Assembly (NCBI RefSeq): GCF_000719975.1
Contig: NZ_JOIJ01000009.1
Location: 62,001 to 126,000 of the forward strand
DNA: 64,000 nucleotides
DNA from: Prauserella rugosa
GTDB taxonomy: Bacteria > Actinomycetota > Actinomycetes > Mycobacteriales > Pseudonocardiaceae
Direction of reading: 5' to 3'
Both the position numbers and the translations under genes were made by a program. This document shows, in pieces, positions 8,785 to 17,391 of the stretch (position 1 is the stretch's first letter; every line of letters begins with the position of its first letter). A model generated the notes under the pieces. It had not been told where the DNA came from and ran no database searches. It saw only the letters and a program-made list of their open reading frames with translations.

Positions 8785-9207
8785 ATGACCGAGCGGGACA
8801 GTGGCGCGGATCCGGGCGGCGCCACCGAGATCGACCCGGAACTGCTCGAACTCTCGGCGCGCGTGTTCGACTTCGCCCGCGGCGGTGAGACCGACACGCT
8901 GGCCGCCTACGTCGACGCGGGCGTTCCGGTGAATCTGACCAATGACCGGGGCGACACGCTCGTGATGCTCGCCGCCTACCACGGTCATGCCGAGACGGTC
9001 GCCGCGCTTCTGGAGCGCGGGGCGGATCCGGATCGGCTCAACGACCGTGGTCAGAGTCCGCTGGCGGGCGCGGTGTTCAAGGGTGAGGCCGACGTGGTGA
9101 AGGCACTCGTGGCTGGCGGGGCCGACCCGCACGCAGGTCAGCCGACGGCCGTGGAGACGGCGCGGATGTTCGGCGCAGAGGAACTGCTCACGTTGCTGGG
9201 GCCCTGA
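8785..9207 (+). CDS. Ankyrin-repeat protein
   Basis: 140 residues from ATG 8785. Three ankyrin repeats are visible: DTLAAYVDAGVPVNLTNDRG, DTLVMLAAYHGHAETVAALLERGADPDRLNDRG and QSPLAGAVFKGEADVVKALVAGGADPH. Such small cytoplasmic ankyrin proteins in bacteria usually bind partner proteins; the partner is unknown here. The gene stands alone between the ribosomal operon terminator and the sirohaem gene. Confidence 0.88.
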   Translation: MTERDSGADPGGATEIDPELLELSARVFDFARGGETDTLAAYVDAGVPVNLTNDRGDTLVMLAAYHGHAETVAALLERGADPDRLNDRGQSPLAGAVFKGEADVVKALVAGGADPHAGQPTAVETARMFGAEELLTLLGP

Positions 9208-9245
9208 GCGCACGGAGCTGACAGGGTGTCGTCATGCTGACTGGC

Positions 9246-10502
9246 ATGGCGCAGGAGGAGCACTACCTGGTCGGTCTCGATCTGACCGGACGGCGGGTCG
9301 TCGTCGTGGGCGGCGGCACCGTCGCTCAGCGGCGGCTGCCCAGGCTGGTCAAGGCGGGGGCCGTGATCGAACTCGTGTCCCCGGAGACCACCCCGTCGGT
9401 CGGTGCGATGGCCGACGAGGGCGAGATCACCTGGACCCGGCGCGAGTACACCGACGGCGATCTGGCCGACGCGTGGTACGCCCTCGCGTGCACGGACGAC
9501 GCGGAGGTCAACGCCGCGGTGTGCGCGGAGGCCGAGCGCAGGCGCGTGTTCTGCGTCCGTGCCGACTCCGGTCCCGAGGGCAGCGCCGTGACGCCCGCAG
9601 CGGGTGAACACGACGGGCTGCTCGTCGGTGTGCTCTCGGGTGGGGAGCCGCAGCGTTCGGCCGTCGTCCGGGACGGTCTGCTCGACGCTCTGCGCTCCGG
9701 CGCGGCCGAGGATCCGGGCCGCGGCTACGGGCAGGACGCCGGCGCCGGGGCCCCGCGTCCCGAGGCCGGGGTCGCGCTCGTCGGCGGGGGACCCGGGGAC
9801 GCCGAGCTGATCACCGTGCGCGGGCGCAGGTTGCTGGCGCGGGCCGATGTCGTGGTCGTCGACCGCCTCGCGCCACGGGAGCTGCTCGACGAGCTGCCGC
9901 CGCACGTCGAGGTGATCGACGCGGCCAAGATTCCGTACGGCCGTGCGGCCAGCCAGGACGTGATCAACAGCGCGCTGATCGACAAGGCCAGGGCGGGCAA
10001 GTTCGTCGTCCGCCTCAAGGGCGGGGACCCGTACGTGTTCGGCCGCGGGTTCGAGGAGCTGCTCGCCTGCGTCGAGGCGGGCGTGAAGGTCACGGTGGTG
10101 CCGGGCATCACCAGTGCGTTCGCCGTGCCCGCGCTGGCCGATGTCCCGGTGACCCATCGCGGTGTGACCCACGAGGTCGTCGTCGTGTCGGGCCACGTGC
10201 CGCCCGAGCACGAGACGTCCCTGGTCGACTGGGACGCGCTCGGCAGGCTGCGCGGCACGATCGTGCTGATGATGGGTGTCGAGCGGATCGATCGTTTCGC
10301 CGACGCGCTGATCACCGCGGGCCGGCCTGCCGATACCCCGGTGGCGATGATCCAGGACGGCTCGATGCGCACCCAGAAGGTGCTGCGTTCGACGCTCAAG
10401 GAGGTAGGAGCCGACGCGGCACGTGAGGGCATCCGGCCCCCCGCGGTGACGGTCATCGGACCTGTCGTCGGGCTGCTGGACACCGGCACCGACGCGGGCT
10501 GA
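9246..10502 (+). CDS. cobA: Uroporphyrinogen-III C-methyltransferase / precorrin-2 dehydrogenase (CobA-CysG type)
   Basis: 418 residues from ATG 9246 (MAQEEHYLVGLDLTGRR); an ATG at 9234 would add only four residues. The N-terminal third is a Rossmann domain (VVVVGGGTVAQRRLPRLVKAG) of the precorrin-2 dehydrogenase/ferrochelatase kind. The C-terminal two thirds is a SUMT methyltransferase (ALVGGGPGDAELITVRG, RLKGGDPYVFGRGFEE, VVPGITSAFAVPA) that dimethylates uroporphyrinogen III using S-adenosylmethionine. Product leads to sirohaem or cobalamin. The M. tuberculosis CobA has the same two-domain layout. No other cob or cys genes adjoin it. Confidence 0.92.
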   Translation: MAQEEHYLVGLDLTGRRVVVVGGGTVAQRRLPRLVKAGAVIELVSPETTPSVGAMADEGEITWTRREYTDGDLADAWYALACTDDAEVNAAVCAEAERRRVFCVRADSGPEGSAVTPAAGEHDGLLVGVLSGGEPQRSAVVRDGLLDALRSGAAEDPGRGYGQDAGAGAPRPEAGVALVGGGPGDAELITVRGRRLLARADVVVVDRLAPRELLDELPPHVEVIDAAKIPYGRAASQDVINSALIDKARAGKFVVRLKGGDPYVFGRGFEELLACVEAGVKVTVVPGITSAFAVPALADVPVTHRGVTHEVVVVSGHVPPEHETSLVDWDALGRLRGTIVLMMGVERIDRFADALITAGRPADTPVAMIQDGSMRTQKVLRSTLKEVGADAAREGIRPPAVTVIGPVVGLLDTGTDAG

Positions 10503-10561
10503 CGGCCGCCGACGCGCACCTCGTGCGGGACCGGCGGCGCGCGTGGGCGAGGATGATCGCC

Positions 10562-11422
10562 ATGAATGCCGCACGCACCGCCGACACACCCGAGGACCCG
10601 TTCGAGGGCCTCGTCTCGCTCGACGTCGCCCGCTCCGGCCACGTGGCCGAGGTGACCCTGCTCGGACCGGCCAAGGGCAACGCGATGGGACCGGACTTCT
10701 GGCGTGAGCTCCCGGAGGTCTTCCGCGCACTCGACGCCGACCCCGAGGTGCGGGCCATCGTCCTGACCGGCAGCGGGAAGCACTTCTCGTACGGCCTCGA
10801 CCTGAACGCCATGCTGCCGGGCTGGGCCGAGTTCCTCGCCGCCGACGCCCAGGCCGGACCCCGCACGAGGTTCCTGGAGGAGATCCGCCGTCTGCAGGAC
10901 GCGATCACCGCCGTGGCCACCTGCCGCACCCCGATCGTGGCGGCGGTCTCGGGCTGGTGCATCGGTGGCGGTGTGGACCTGATCTCGGCCGTCGACATCC
11001 GCCTCGCCAGTGCCGACGCGAAGTTCAGCGTGCGCGAGGTCAAGGTTGCGATCGTGGCCGACATCGGCAGCCTCCAGCGGCTCGGCGGGATCATCGGCGA
11101 GGGTCACCTGCGGGAGCTGGCGCTGACCGGCAAGGACGTCGACGCAGCCCGCGCGGAGAAGATCGGCCTCGTCAACGACGTCTACGCCGACCGCGACGAG
11201 CTGCTGGCCGCGGCCCGTGGTCTGGCCGACGAGCTCGCGGCGAATCCTCCACTGGTGGTCCGCGGTATCAAGGACGTACTGTCCATGGGCACCGAACAGC
11301 AGGTCGATGCCGGACTGCGGTACGTGTCGGCGTGGAACGCGGCGTTCCTGCCGAGCAAGGACCTGGGTGAGGCGGTGCAGGCGTTCCTGGAGAAGCGCCC
11401 GCCGCATTTCACCGGGCAGTAG
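10562..11422 (+). CDS. Enoyl-CoA hydratase/isomerase, dienoyl-CoA isomerase-like
   Basis: 286 residues from ATG 10562. The crotonase fold is shown by GKHFSYGLDLNAM (oxyanion hole), AAVSGWCIGGGVDLISAVDIRLAS and the REVKVAIVADIGSLQRL stretch. The last segment, with Glu and a downstream Asp in ADIG, resembles delta3,5-delta2,4-dienoyl-CoA isomerase (ECH1) more than ordinary hydratases, which use a second Glu. Precedes the acyl-CoA ligase by 41 bases on the same strand, so a common fatty-acid or aromatic acyl-CoA role is likely. Exact reaction is inferred. Confidence 0.85.
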   Translation: MNAARTADTPEDPFEGLVSLDVARSGHVAEVTLLGPAKGNAMGPDFWRELPEVFRALDADPEVRAIVLTGSGKHFSYGLDLNAMLPGWAEFLAADAQAGPRTRFLEEIRRLQDAITAVATCRTPIVAAVSGWCIGGGVDLISAVDIRLASADAKFSVREVKVAIVADIGSLQRLGGIIGEGHLRELALTGKDVDAARAEKIGLVNDVYADRDELLAAARGLADELAANPPLVVRGIKDVLSMGTEQQVDAGLRYVSAWNAAFLPSKDLGEAVQAFLEKRPPHFTGQ

Positions 11423-11463
11423 CGGCCGCTGGACCGAGACGGCGAGCAAGGAGAACGACGAGC

Positions 11464-13227
11464 GTGAGCAACGACGCCACAGCCCCCACGGCCCCGGCAG
11501 GTCAGGCGGACGCCGCGGTCCGCGACGCGGGGCGCAGCGCACACGACGAGTTCCGCGCGGCGCGGGACTTCCTGGTGGCCCACCGCGAGGACTACGACGC
11601 GGCGTACACCGGATTCCGGTGGCCGGAACTGACGGAGTTCAACTGGGCGCTGGACTGGTTCGACCGGGTCGCGGCGGATCCGGCCAACGCCGAGCGGTAC
11701 GCCCTGTGGATCGTCGAGGAGGACGGCACCGAGGGCCGCTGGACCTACCCCGAGATGGCTCACCGGTCCAACCAGGTGGCCACGTGGTTGCGCGCGCAGG
11801 GCGTGCGCCGCGGGGACCGGCTGATCCTCATGCTCGGCAACCAGGTCGAGCTGTGGGAGACGATCCTGGCGTGCATCAAGCTCGGCGCCGTCGTCATCCC
11901 GGCGACCACGCTGCTGGGACCGGCCGACCTGACCGACCGGGTCGAGCGCGGCCAGGCGCGGCACGTGGTGGCCCGATCGGCCGATGCGGGCAAGTTCGCC
12001 GACGTGCCCGGTGACTACACGCGGATCGCGGTGGGGGAGCAGGTCGAGGGGTGGGCGTCCTACGCCGAGGCCTACGACGCCGACGCCGACTTCACCCCGG
12101 ACGGCCCGACGCAGGCCTCGGACCCCCTGCTGCTGTACTTCACCTCCGGCACCACGGCGAAGCCGAAGCTCGTGCAGCACACGCACGTGTCCTACCCGGT
12201 GGGTCACCTGTCGACCATGTACTGGATCGGCCTCGAACCGGGCGACGTGCACCTCAACATCTCGTCGCCGGGCTGGGCCAAGCACGCGTGGAGCAACGTG
12301 TTCGCGCCGTGGAACGCCGAGGCGACGGTGTTCCTGTACAACTACACCCGCTTCGACGCTGGCGCACTGATGGCCCAGATGGACCGGTGCGGCATCACGA
12401 GTTTCTGCGCCCCGCCGACCGTGTGGCGGATGCTGATCCAGGCCGATCTGAGCGCCCTCGCCACGCCGCCCACCAAGGTCGTGGGCGCGGGCGAACCGCT
12501 CAACCCCGAGGTGATCGACCAGGTGCGGTCGGCGTGGGGCGTGACGATCCGCGACGGATTCGGCCAGACCGAGACCACCGTGCAGATCGCCAACACCCCC
12601 GGACAGGACGTCAAACCCGGTTCGATGGGCAGGGCCGTGCCCGGCTTCTGCGTCGTGCTCGTCGACCCGTCCACGGGGCAGCCGGCGTCCGAGGGTGAAC
12701 TCTGCCTGGACCTGAGCAGCAGGCCGACCGGCCTCATGGTCGGCTACGCGGGCGACGAGGACCGCACCGCCACGGCGTTCGCGGGCGGCTACTACCACAC
12801 CGGTGACGTCGGCTCGATCGACGAGAACGGTTACATCACCTACGTCGGACGTACCGACGACGTGTTCAAGGCATCCGACTACCGCATCTCCCCGTTCGAG
12901 CTCGAGAGCGTGCTGCTCGAACACGAGGCCGTCGCCGAGGCGGCCGTGGTGCCCGCACCGGACCCGATCCGGCTCGCCGTGCCCAAGGCCTACGTCGTGC
13001 TCGCCTCTGGTCACGAGCCGGATGCCGCGACCGCCGAACGGATCCTGGCGTTCTGTCGCGAGAACCTGGCTCCGTACAAGCGAATCCGCAGGCTCGAGTT
13101 CGGCGAACTGCCCAAGACGATCTCCGGGAAGATCCGCCGGGTCGAGCTGCGGGGCAAGGAGAACGAGGCCGCAGAGCGGCCCTCGGGGGAGTACCGCGAC
13201 GAGGATTTCCCTTCGCTGAAAGGCTGA
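11464..13227 (+). CDS. AMP-forming acyl-CoA synthetase
   Basis: 587 residues from GTG 11464. The P-loop-like core YFTSGTTAKPKLVQHTHVSY (motif at residues 227-235), the DGFGQTETT motif, YYHTGDVG, the GRTDDVFKASDYRISPFELE hinge and the C-terminal KTISGKIRR with catalytic Lys near 556 are all intact. Order and length resemble medium-chain acyl-CoA ligases of the ACSM/acetyl-CoA synthetase-like branch. It activates a carboxylic acid via an acyl-AMP; chain length or aromatic preference cannot be read from the sequence. Probably co-transcribed with the crotonase upstream; a long hairpin follows. Confidence 0.9.
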   Translation: MSNDATAPTAPAGQADAAVRDAGRSAHDEFRAARDFLVAHREDYDAAYTGFRWPELTEFNWALDWFDRVAADPANAERYALWIVEEDGTEGRWTYPEMAHRSNQVATWLRAQGVRRGDRLILMLGNQVELWETILACIKLGAVVIPATTLLGPADLTDRVERGQARHVVARSADAGKFADVPGDYTRIAVGEQVEGWASYAEAYDADADFTPDGPTQASDPLLLYFTSGTTAKPKLVQHTHVSYPVGHLSTMYWIGLEPGDVHLNISSPGWAKHAWSNVFAPWNAEATVFLYNYTRFDAGALMAQMDRCGITSFCAPPTVWRMLIQADLSALATPPTKVVGAGEPLNPEVIDQVRSAWGVTIRDGFGQTETTVQIANTPGQDVKPGSMGRAVPGFCVVLVDPSTGQPASEGELCLDLSSRPTGLMVGYAGDEDRTATAFAGGYYHTGDVGSIDENGYITYVGRTDDVFKASDYRISPFELESVLLEHEAVAEAAVVPAPDPIRLAVPKAYVVLASGHEPDAATAERILAFCRENLAPYKRIRRLEFGELPKTISGKIRRVELRGKENEAAERPSGEYRDEDFPSLKG

Positions 13228-13232
13228 ATCCC

Positions 13233-13277
13233 GACCCGGGCCCGAGACGTCCATAGTGGACGAATCGGGCCCGGGTC
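13233..13277 (+). terminator. Terminator hairpin after the acyl-CoA synthetase
   Basis: 13-bp perfect arms at 13233-13245 and 13265-13277, with a second short stem (GTCC/GGAC) inside the loop, starting 5 bases after the stop codon. Confidence 0.75.
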
Positions 13278-13332
13278 CGCGCGGCCGGGTGAACCTGGTC
13301 TCCGGCGGTTAACGTGACCGCCTCCGCTGCCG

Positions 13333-13566
13333 ATGACCCGGGTGATGAACGAGAGTGACACATCCGCGACCACCGGCACGTCCGGCTCCGACCGCACACC
13401 TCCGACGACGCCTTGCACGGTCGTGTGGAGTCAGGGCAGGCCCTACGTCCTCGAGAACGGCGCGGGCCGTCCCCGCTGGATGGGCATGGACCGGCACGGG
13501 CGCCCGCAGGCGCTCACGCGGGACGAGCTGTGCCGTCGCGGCTGGAGCTACCGGCGCGGTCGCTGA
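13333..13566 (+). CDS. Small protein of unknown function
   Basis: 77 residues (or 73 from a second ATG at 13345). The N-terminal 25 residues are Ser/Thr-rich and disordered; the remainder, starting CTVVWSQGRPYVLENGAGRP, is compact and aromatic, ending DELCRRGWSYRRGR. I do not recognise the family. Coding is supported by high GC at third positions and by its placement in an otherwise empty interval between two same-strand genes; no clear ribosome-binding site is visible. Confidence 0.5.
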   Translation: MTRVMNESDTSATTGTSGSDRTPPTTPCTVVWSQGRPYVLENGAGRPRWMGMDRHGRPQALTRDELCRRGWSYRRGR

Positions 13567-13624
13567 CCCGCCGACTTCACGGATCCCTCACCTGCGCCCG
13601 CGGTGGTGCGGCTACGGTGAACGG

Positions 13625-14434
13625 GTGAGCGAGTCTGCGGGATCCCGGCAGCGTGACGAGCTGTCCGATACTCGGTCTGACCGAGCGGCCGGTGGCCTCG
13701 AGCCCCGTCCCGGCGGAGCCGGCCGTGGAACCGGCGCCGGACCGGCCGCCGGCGAACCGTCCCTGATGCGGCAGGCGTTGACCGCACCCAATCTGTTGTC
13801 CCTGCTCCGGGTGGCGGGCGTGCCGCTGTTCCTGTGGTTGCTCCTCGGCCCGGAGGAGGACGGCTGGGCACTGCTCGTGCTCGTGCTCAGCGCGCTCACC
13901 GACTGGCTCGACGGCAAACTCGCCCGCTGGCTCAACCAGATGAGCAGGCTCGGCCAGCTGCTCGACCCCGCCGCCGACCGGCTCTACATCGTCGCCACGC
14001 TCGTCGCCTTCCTCGTGCGGGACATCGTGCCCTGGTGGGCGGTCGGCGCGCTGCTGTTGCGGGAGGCCATCGCCGGGGTCTGCGTGCTCGTGCTGCGCCA
14101 CTACCGCTTCGCGCCACCCGAGGTCACCTACGTCGGCAAGGGCGCCACCTTCGTCCTGATGTACGCCTTCCCCCTGCTGTTGCTCATGCAGGGCGACTCC
14201 ACGGCCGCCGAGATCGCCAGGCCGCTGGCGTACGCGTTCATGATCTGGGGCGGCGTGCTGTACCTGTGGTCGGGTGCCCTGTACGTCACCCAGACCATCC
14301 TGGCCGTCACGCGGTTCCGGAGGGGAACCCTCGTGGTGGAGGCGGGTCCGGCCGGCGACGACCGGGGCGCGGACGAGGTCCGCACCGGACGACCGGACAC
14401 GGCCGATGGAGCGAAGGGCGCCGCCACGGACTGA
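13625..14434 (+). CDS. CDP-alcohol phosphatidyltransferase (PgsA2/Rv1822-like)
   Basis: 269 residues from GTG 13625. The CDP-alcohol phosphotransferase signature D-x2-DG-x2-AR-x8-G-x3-D-x3-D is complete at residues 93-119 (starting DWLDGKLAR). Five or six membrane segments surround it; about 50 N-terminal residues are disordered, Gly/Arg-rich. It would make phosphatidylglycerophosphate or cardiolipin from CDP-diacylglycerol. Context (followed by gcvH, garA, MerR, DUF151, MerR) matches Rv1822-Rv1830, where the gene is annotated pgsA2, though the DUF881/DUF1290 genes that sit between in mycobacteria are missing. Confidence 0.85.
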   Translation: MSESAGSRQRDELSDTRSDRAAGGLEPRPGGAGRGTGAGPAAGEPSLMRQALTAPNLLSLLRVAGVPLFLWLLLGPEEDGWALLVLVLSALTDWLDGKLARWLNQMSRLGQLLDPAADRLYIVATLVAFLVRDIVPWWAVGALLLREAIAGVCVLVLRHYRFAPPEVTYVGKGATFVLMYAFPLLLLMQGDSTAAEIARPLAYAFMIWGGVLYLWSGALYVTQTILAVTRFRRGTLVVEAGPAGDDRGADEVRTGRPDTADGAKGAATD

Positions 14435-14493
14435 CGCCGGGTGACGACCGTGCGAGGATGCCCACCGATCGCCTCCGACGAGCCGCGGCCGCG

Positions 14494-14551
14494 AAAGCCA
14501 CGGAAAGCTACCGAAGCCACCGAAGCTACGAAAGCCACCGAGGCCACGGAA
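14494..14551 (+). repeat. Degenerate 9-bp tandem repeat upstream of gcvH
   Basis: About six copies of a 9-bp unit (variants of gaagccacc / gaagctacg) lie between the phosphatidyltransferase gene and gcvH. Read in the gcvH frame they give KATEATEATKATEAT with no stop, so they are either a leader or an N-terminal extension of GcvH. Confidence 0.7.
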
Positions 14552-14647
14552 ACACCCCGGAAACCCGTGGCCACAGCACCACCACAACCGACCATCCGCC
14601 AGAGACCGACTCGGAAGACGCCGAAAGGACGAGAAAGGGGAACGGCC

Positions 14648-15040
14648 TTGGCTGCTCAGTCCGCTCCGGAAGAGCTGCGCTACACCGAGGATCACGAATG
14701 GGTCGCCGAGCGCACCGAGGGCGTCGTGCGGGTCGGCATCACGGAGTACGCCCAGGACCAGCTCGGCGACGTCGTGTTCGTCGACCTGCCCGAGGCCGGA
14801 TCCACCGTGACCTCGGGCGAGTCGTTCGGCGAGGTCGAGTCGACCAAGAGCGTCTCGGAGATCTACGCGCCGCTCGACGGCGAGATCGTCGCCGTGAACG
14901 ACGTCGTCACCGAGACACCGGAGCTGATCAACGCCGACCCCTACGGCGAGGGGTGGCTCGTCGAGATCAGAGTGTCCGACCCCGACACCCTCGACGGCCT
15001 GCTCGATGCCGAGGCATACCAGCGGGTCATCGCCGGTTGA
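14648..15040 (+). CDS. gcvH: Glycine cleavage system H protein
   Basis: 130 residues from a TTG at 14648, preceded by GAAAGGGGAA. The lipoyl domain is plain: LRYTEDHEWV at the start, VGITEYAQDQLGDVVFVDLPEAG, and the lipoylation site in FGEVESTKSVSEIYAP (Lys of STKS). GcvH shuttles the aminomethyl group between P, T and L proteins. The reading frame stays open upstream to a GTG at 14441, adding about 69 Lys/Pro/Thr-rich residues; the family length and the ribosome-binding site favour TTG. As in M. tuberculosis (Rv1826) it stands apart from the other gcv genes and next to garA. Confidence 0.93.
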   Translation: MAAQSAPEELRYTEDHEWVAERTEGVVRVGITEYAQDQLGDVVFVDLPEAGSTVTSGESFGEVESTKSVSEIYAPLDGEIVAVNDVVTETPELINADPYGEGWLVEIRVSDPDTLDGLLDAEAYQRVIAG

Positions 15041-15180
15041 TCAGGGAGCCCGGGGACCGTGGGCGGCCCCGCGCGCGGTACGTTGAGGCGCACCAGGTTT
15101 TCCGGTCCGGAGGCGAGCAGAGCCCCTGGCCGGCGGCCGAAGGCCAAGCGACACACTGTCAGTGCGTAAGGAGAGCTCAG

Positions 15181-15633
15181 GTGAGCACGAACGACGGGCC
15201 CGAGATTCCCCCGGAGGGGGCTCCGGAGAAGACCTCCGTGTTCCGGGCGGACTTCCTGTCGGAGGCGGAAGGGCAGGAGGCCCCGGCGGTCGAGCCGCAG
15301 GAAGCCGGCGTCGACGCGCTGCCTGCGGGTTCGGCGTTGCTGGTGGTCAAGCGGGGACCGAACGCGGGTTCGCGGTTCCTGCTCGACCGCGACACGACCA
15401 GCGCGGGACGGCACCCGGACAGCGACATCTTCCTCGACGACGTCACGGTCTCCCGCCGGCACGCGGAGTTCCGCCGGGAGGGCGGCTCGTTCGTCGTGAT
15501 CGACGTGGGCAGCCTCAACGGCACGTACGTCAACCGTGAGCCGGTCGACCAGGCGGTCCTGGCCGGCGGCGACGAGGTGCAGATCGGCAAGTTCCGTCTG
15601 GTGTTCCTGACCGGAGGCCAGGGGGCGCAGTGA
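15181..15633 (+). CDS. garA: FHA-domain metabolic regulator GarA
   Basis: 150 residues from GTG 15181. The FHA domain (SAGRHPDSDIFLDDVTVSRRHAEF, then DVGSLNGTYVN) is nearly identical to mycobacterial GarA/OdhI, which inhibits 2-oxoglutarate dehydrogenase and controls glutamate enzymes until phosphorylated. The N-terminal switch motif, ETTSVFRADFL in M. tuberculosis, reads EKTSVFRADFL here: the second Thr (PknA/PknB target) is kept but the first Thr (PknG target) is Lys. The stop overlaps the MerR start by 4 bases. Confidence 0.95.
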   Translation: MSTNDGPEIPPEGAPEKTSVFRADFLSEAEGQEAPAVEPQEAGVDALPAGSALLVVKRGPNAGSRFLLDRDTTSAGRHPDSDIFLDDVTVSRRHAEFRREGGSFVVIDVGSLNGTYVNREPVDQAVLAGGDEVQIGKFRLVFLTGGQGAQ

Positions 15634-16451
15634 CGGCTGCCGGACGGCAACCACGCGAAGGGCTGAGTATCGGGGCCGTCCTGGCACAGCTGCGCCAGGA
15701 CTTCCCCGACGTCACGATCTCGAAGATCAGGTTCCTCGAGTCCGAGGGTCTGGTCCGCCCTGGTCGCACGCCGTCCGGTTACCGCCAGTTCAGCGCCGCC
15801 GACGTCGAACGACTGCGGTTCGTCCTCACGGCTCAGCGCGATCACTACCTGCCGCTGAAGGTGATCAAGGAGCGGCTGGATGCCGCCGACCGGGGAGTAG
15901 ATCCGGACGCCGACGGCGCGGTGTCCGGTCGCGCCGTGTCCGATCGCTCCGTGTCCGGCGGCGCCGGTCCGGACGGTGCGACCGGCGCGCCGCGGCTGCC
16001 GCGCAGGCTCGTGCCCCTCGACGGTGCGGACACCGGGGGAGTGCCGGCACCGACGGCGGACGACTTCGCCGGTGGCGCGCCGATGCGGCTGACGCGGGAG
16101 CAGCTGCTCGCCGAGGCGGCGATCGACGAGACGCTGTTGGCCGAGCTCGTGCAGTACGGCCTCATCCGGCCGGGTGCAGCGGGGTTCTACGACGCCGACG
16201 CGGTGCACATCGCCAGGACCGTCACCGCGATGGCCGAGTTCGGGATCGAACCGCGGCACCTGCGCGCGCTGCGCGTGTCGGCCGACCGGGAGGTCGGGCT
16301 GCTCGAGCAGATCGCCGCGCCGGTGTACCGGCACCGCGACTCGGGGGCCCGGGAACGCGGGGACGAACTCGTCCGCGAGCTGGCGGCGCTGTCGGTCACG
16401 CTCCACACGCTCCTTGTCAAAGCGGGCATTCGGGGCATGACCGGAGGGTGA
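15630..16451 (+). CDS. MerR-family regulator (Rv1828-like)
   Basis: 273 residues from GTG 15630, overlapping the garA stop. The N-terminal winged helix (LSIGAVLAQLRQDFPDVTISKIRFLESEGLVRPGRTPSGYRQFSAADVERLRFV) is MerR-like; the middle is an Ala/Gly/Asp/Ser-rich linker; the C-terminal domain MRLTREQLLAEAAIDETLLAEL...GLIRPGAAGFYD matches the paired-domain architecture of Rv1828. It lacks the Cys of metal-sensing MerR proteins, so it is not a metal sensor. Coupled translation suggests it acts with GarA. Confidence 0.9.
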   Translation: MTAAGRQPREGLSIGAVLAQLRQDFPDVTISKIRFLESEGLVRPGRTPSGYRQFSAADVERLRFVLTAQRDHYLPLKVIKERLDAADRGVDPDADGAVSGRAVSDRSVSGGAGPDGATGAPRLPRRLVPLDGADTGGVPAPTADDFAGGAPMRLTREQLLAEAAIDETLLAELVQYGLIRPGAAGFYDADAVHIARTVTAMAEFGIEPRHLRALRVSADREVGLLEQIAAPVYRHRDSGARERGDELVRELAALSVTLHTLLVKAGIRGMTGG

Positions 16452-16705
16452 GCCACGCTCGGACGGAGCAACCTGCGGGTCGCGATTGTTAAGCAGTGCG
16501 GCGAAACTTCGGTGACGCCGCCGGGATGACGTACGGTTGAAAGCGGGCTCGAAGAGACCGGGCCGGCGAGAGTGAGAAGCGAGCACAGCGCACCGATGAC
16601 GGGTAGCGTCGACGGTGTCCGCGCGGTGACCACCGCGGGGCAGCGCCGAGTGTCGGATCCTCAGCGAAGCGCTGCAGCCCGCGCAGGAGAGGGAGGCGAA
16701 GCCCG

Positions 16706-17179
16706 ATGAGCGAGATGCGCGTCGTCGGCGTCCGGGTCGAGCTGCCCGCGAACCAGCCGATCTTGTTGCTGCGGGAGACGGAAGGCGAGCGGTACCTGCC
16801 GATCTGGATCGGCTCGGTGGAGGCGACCGCGATCGCCTTGGAACAGCAGGGTGTGCGGCCGGCGCGTCCGCTGACCCACGACCTGCTCAAGGACGTCATC
16901 GGTGGGCTCGGCAGGGACCTCGAGCAGGTGATCATCACCGACCTGCAGGAGAGCACGTTCTTCGCCGAGCTCGTCTTCGACGGGGACGTGCGGGTCTCGG
17001 CGCGGCCGAGCGACTCCGTGGCGCTCGCGCTGCGGATGGGCGTGCCCATCCACGCCGAGGAGGGCGTCCTGGAAGAAGCCGGGCTCATCATCCCGGACGA
17101 GCAGGAGGACGAGGTCGAGAAGTTCCGCGAGTTCCTCGACTCGGTCTCCCCGGAGGACTTCCGCGGCGCGGACACCTGA
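16706..17179 (+). CDS. Bifunctional nuclease-domain protein (DUF151, Rv1829-like)
   Basis: 157 residues from ATG 16706 with GGAGAGGGAGG upstream. DUF151 signature: MRVVGVRVELPANQPILLLRETEGERYLPIWIGSVEATAIALEQQG, PLTHDLL and the ARPSDSVALALRMGVPI stretch. Proteins of this family have reported nuclease activity in plants, but the bacterial role is unsettled; in M. tuberculosis the homologue lies between the two MerR genes, as here. The 254-base gap before it holds no gene I can support and likely its promoter. Confidence 0.88.
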   Translation: MSEMRVVGVRVELPANQPILLLRETEGERYLPIWIGSVEATAIALEQQGVRPARPLTHDLLKDVIGGLGRDLEQVIITDLQESTFFAELVFDGDVRVSARPSDSVALALRMGVPIHAEEGVLEEAGLIIPDEQEDEVEKFREFLDSVSPEDFRGADT

Positions 17180-17252
17180 ACCGAACCCGATCGGACCTCC
17201 GCCCGGACACTTCCGGCCCCAGGGTCGCAGTAGGGCGCGTGCGATTCGACGA

Positions 17253-17308
17253 CAACCACGGCCGCGGTCGGCGATGCCCTGCATCACCGACCGCGGCCGT
17301 TGTGGTTG
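17253..17308. terminator. Bidirectional terminator hairpin
   Basis: Long imperfect inverted repeat, arms about 17253-17276 and 17282-17308, with a 5-base loop, between the convergent DUF151 and TetR genes. Confidence 0.75.
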
Positions 17309-17391
17309 GCCGGTTGTCGTTGGCCGGCTGTCCTTTCCGGCGGCTGCTGTTCGGCCGGCTGTTGTGGCCAGCTGTTTCGCGGCCGGTGGGA

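Noticed and set aside
14435..14647. Possible glycine riboswitch before gcvH
   Set aside because: The conserved glycine aptamer sequence is not visible; the interval is dominated by 9-bp repeats.
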